Shown here in pieces: positions 62,571 to 64,000 of a DNA stretch of 64,000 nt. Within the stretch, counting starts at the first letter, position 1; each line of letters starts with the position of its first letter. The DNA comes from an uncultured Oscillospiraceae bacterium. GTDB lineage: Bacteria > Bacillota > Clostridia > Oscillospirales > Acutalibacteraceae. Both the position numbers and the translations under genes were made by a program. The stretch lies in the NCBI GenBank assembly GCA_949289045.1, contig CASEMN010000001.1:1-64000 (forward strand). The letters run 5' to 3'. The notes below the pieces were generated by a model, which saw only the letters and a list, made by a program, of their open reading frames with translations, had not been told where the DNA came from and ran no database searches.

Positions 62571-63264
62571 CTTTAAATCCGAAGAGAAATTGATCGACGC
62601 TCTCAACATCTATCAGGAAAAGTGGGTAGAATCCCTTCCTGATGATAGTGAGCTTGAGCATATTACTTTTTCTAAAAAATTTGAAAATAGAATTCATAAG
62701 CTTTTGATTAATAAGGAAAAAGAGCAAAAAGAAAATAAAGATGGTAGTGTTATATATTTTTCCACTACCTTTAAAAGAGTTACGTCTTTACTGCTTGCTT
62801 CGGTTATGTTTGTAGTTATTGTACTTTTTGGCGTAACGGCATTGAGGGAAACGTTTTTCGGATTTTTGAAAGAATATAATAGTAATGATACAGCTACTGT
62901 TATTTATCCGCTTGACGATCCTTCGTATAATCCATATATAGCTTTTGAGGAAAGTCATTTTGCTTACATCCCTACAGGTTTTGAGAGAACTACATATAAT
63001 TACAGCACGCAATTTTTCCATCAAGAATATACTAATGAGGATGGAAATTATATTCAAATTCATCAAGAGCAAGTAGGCGGAGGCGTTCTTATATTAGATA
63101 CTGAAAACAGTGAGATAATAAAATTGGATCTATTTGGCAGTAACGCCTTTTATTATGAAAAAAATGGAAATCACCTTTATTGGCAACACGGTTCCTCTTA
63201 TTATTTAATGATTAGTGACATTCCGATTGAAGAAATGCTAAAAATTGCTCGATCGTTATACTAA
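62560..63264 (+). CDS. Anti-sigma factor with DUF4367 domain
   Basis: A 234-aa protein with a cytoplasmic N-terminus (about 1-68), one transmembrane helix (about 69-91, VTSLLLASVMFVVIVLFGVTAL) and an extracellular DUF4367-like domain (about 110-234; FAYIPTGFERTTYNYSTQFF). It overlaps the sigma gene by 11 bp, so a fixed ratio is likely. The outside domain would sense an envelope signal and release the sigma factor by regulated proteolysis (inference). No zinc-binding anti-sigma motif is visible. Confidence 0.88.
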   Translation: MYRDFKSEEKLIDALNIYQEKWVESLPDDSELEHITFSKKFENRIHKLLINKEKEQKENKDGSVIYFSTTFKRVTSLLLASVMFVVIVLFGVTALRETFFGFLKEYNSNDTATVIYPLDDPSYNPYIAFEESHFAYIPTGFERTTYNYSTQFFHQEYTNEDGNYIQIHQEQVGGGVLILDTENSEIIKLDLFGSNAFYYEKNGNHLYWQHGSSYYLMISDIPIEEMLKIARSLY

Positions 63265-63348
63265 ATTGTTTATTTCTATATAGTTTTTCGTTATTAGCTG
63301 ATTAACTAACTGAAAACAGCTTTATTTAAGTGTATTATAATTACTGCA

Positions 63349-63386
63349 AAACCACGTAAACGAATTATTTGTTTACGTGGTTTTTT
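63349..63386 (+). terminator. Terminator of the sigma/anti-sigma operon
   Basis: Perfect 13-bp arms AAACCACGTAAAC (63349-63361) and GTTTACGTGGTTT (63371-63383), then TTTG. Confidence 0.9.
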
Positions 63387-63406
63387 GCGTGCTTTTTTGT
63401 GTGTTC

Positions 63407-63471
63407 TTGTAGTAATTCTGTCACGTTAGCGTTTTGTTGATTTTGTAGTGATTTTGTCACATTATCATTTT
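63407..63471 (+). repeat. Direct repeat of about 29 bp with 36-bp period
   Basis: Copies at 63407-63435 and 63443-63471 share TTGTAGT, TGTCAC and TTA blocks, 24 of 29 positions identical by eye. They lie 62-126 bp before the secreted-protein gene and may be tandem binding sites of a regulator. Confidence 0.5.
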
Positions 63472-63532
63472 TCTTTTCGTTATATTAATGGGGAGTGGGA
63501 AATAGTTTAACTAAAGTGAAAGAGGGAGAAAA

Positions 63533-63973
63533 ATGTTAAAAAAAATACTTTGCATTTTAATGTGTCTTGTAATGTTTATGTCTTTTAATACTATCGCTTT
63601 TGCTGCGGATCTCGATACCGCAGAAACTATGGAAGTACAACCTCGTTTCAGTTATATTAATTCTGTGTTTACAAGAATAGAATATGTGGGTAATGGTAAA
63701 GTAAATTGTTTCGCATATGCAACAGGATATGACGGTGTGACTACAAAAATGGGCATAGATGTATATCTTCAGAAAAAGGTTCTTTTATGGTGGGTAAATA
63801 CCGATTATGAATGGCATACCCTTGCTCCCGGACATTATGCTGAGATTAAAGCTTATAACTATGTTCTTCCTTCTAAAGGAACTTACCGTGTAAAGGCGAC
63901 TATCACTGCATATTATGGATCGGTAACTGAGACTTGCGAATCAGAAAGCAAGCAATATACATACGGCGGATAA
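63533..63973 (+). CDS. Small secreted protein, unknown function
   Basis: A 146-aa protein with a clear signal peptide (1-25, ILCILMCLVMFMSFNTIAFA, then AD) and a mature domain rich in Tyr, Val and Thr that looks all-beta (RVKATITAYYGSVTETCESE near 119-138). The C-terminal half resembles small extracellular adhesive folds, but no family could be named with confidence. GAGGGAG precedes the ATG. It may belong to the regulon of the adjacent sigma factor or to an independent regulator acting at the direct repeats. Confidence 0.75.
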   Translation: MLKKILCILMCLVMFMSFNTIAFAADLDTAETMEVQPRFSYINSVFTRIEYVGNGKVNCFAYATGYDGVTTKMGIDVYLQKKVLLWWVNTDYEWHTLAPGHYAEIKAYNYVLPSKGTYRVKATITAYYGSVTETCESESKQYTYGG

Positions 63974-64000
63974 ACAAAACTGAATAAGTTTTCAGCGGCG

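Overview
The window looks like chromosomal DNA of an AT-rich, spore-forming Gram-positive bacterium of the class Clostridia, most likely an Oscillospirales/Ruminococcaceae-type gut organism (inference). Evidence: strong GGAGG-type ribosome binding sites, GTG and TTG starts, sporulation genes (yunB, a spoIVFA/spoIVFB-like pair, a small DUF3787-type spore protein), a CIRCE element before groESL, RqcH, RbgA, MltG, the TIGR03960/TIGR03936 radical-SAM pair and BspA-like and GLUG surface proteins. I saw no insertion sequence, phage or CRISPR array.

Layout. 1-5.5 kb: tRNA-Asn, a minus-strand ABC exporter with a frameshifted HTH-AbrB regulator, and a plus-strand GPH-type transporter with a leucine-rich-repeat protein. 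5.6-10.1 kb: aldo/keto reductase, membrane HTH regulator, yunB, ligA. 10.2-15.8 kb: an unusually long PRPP synthetase (minus), a DUF1858 protein, trmK, a Nif3-like gene, rqcH, and a NUDIX hydrolase (minus). 15.9-19.9 kb: DEAD-box helicase (minus) and CIRCE-groES-groEL. 20-21.3 kb: membrane-anchored metallophosphoesterase. 21.4-28.6 kb: a tightly packed eight-gene operon (tmk, DUF2156, GNAT, DJ-1, 5-FCL, mltG, U32 peptidase, acyltransferase). 28.7-32.7 kb: a small spore protein and two paralogous acyl-CoA synthetases whose upstream regions share ACCGGT-type palindromes. 32.8-35.9 kb: a Crp/Fnr regulator followed by a thioredoxin, rhodanese and CoA-disulfide reductase operon. 36.1-41.4 kb: a possible terminator-controlled leader, an RND/MMPL transporter and a GLUG-repeat surface protein. 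41.6-49.3 kb: a glycan locus with a GH36-like enzyme, a beta-helix lipoprotein, a GH95 enzyme and a UroD-family protein. 49.4-57.3 kb: spoIVFA/FB-like pair, radical-SAM pair, rplS with a structured leader, two signal peptidases, rbgA, gtrA and a methyltransferase. 57.4-64 kb: a metallophosphoesterase, three small uncharacterised genes, a second ABC exporter, an ECF sigma/anti-sigma pair and a small secreted protein.

The clearest functional units are the sulfur/redox operon, which has a palindrome where a Crp/Fnr activator would bind; the duplicated acyl-CoA synthetases with shared operator-like sites; the carbohydrate locus; and the ABC operon whose regulator is split by a perfect 16-bp tandem duplication. 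Promoter, operator and leader calls come from pattern reading and are hypotheses. Product names rest on recognised motifs, not on database searches.
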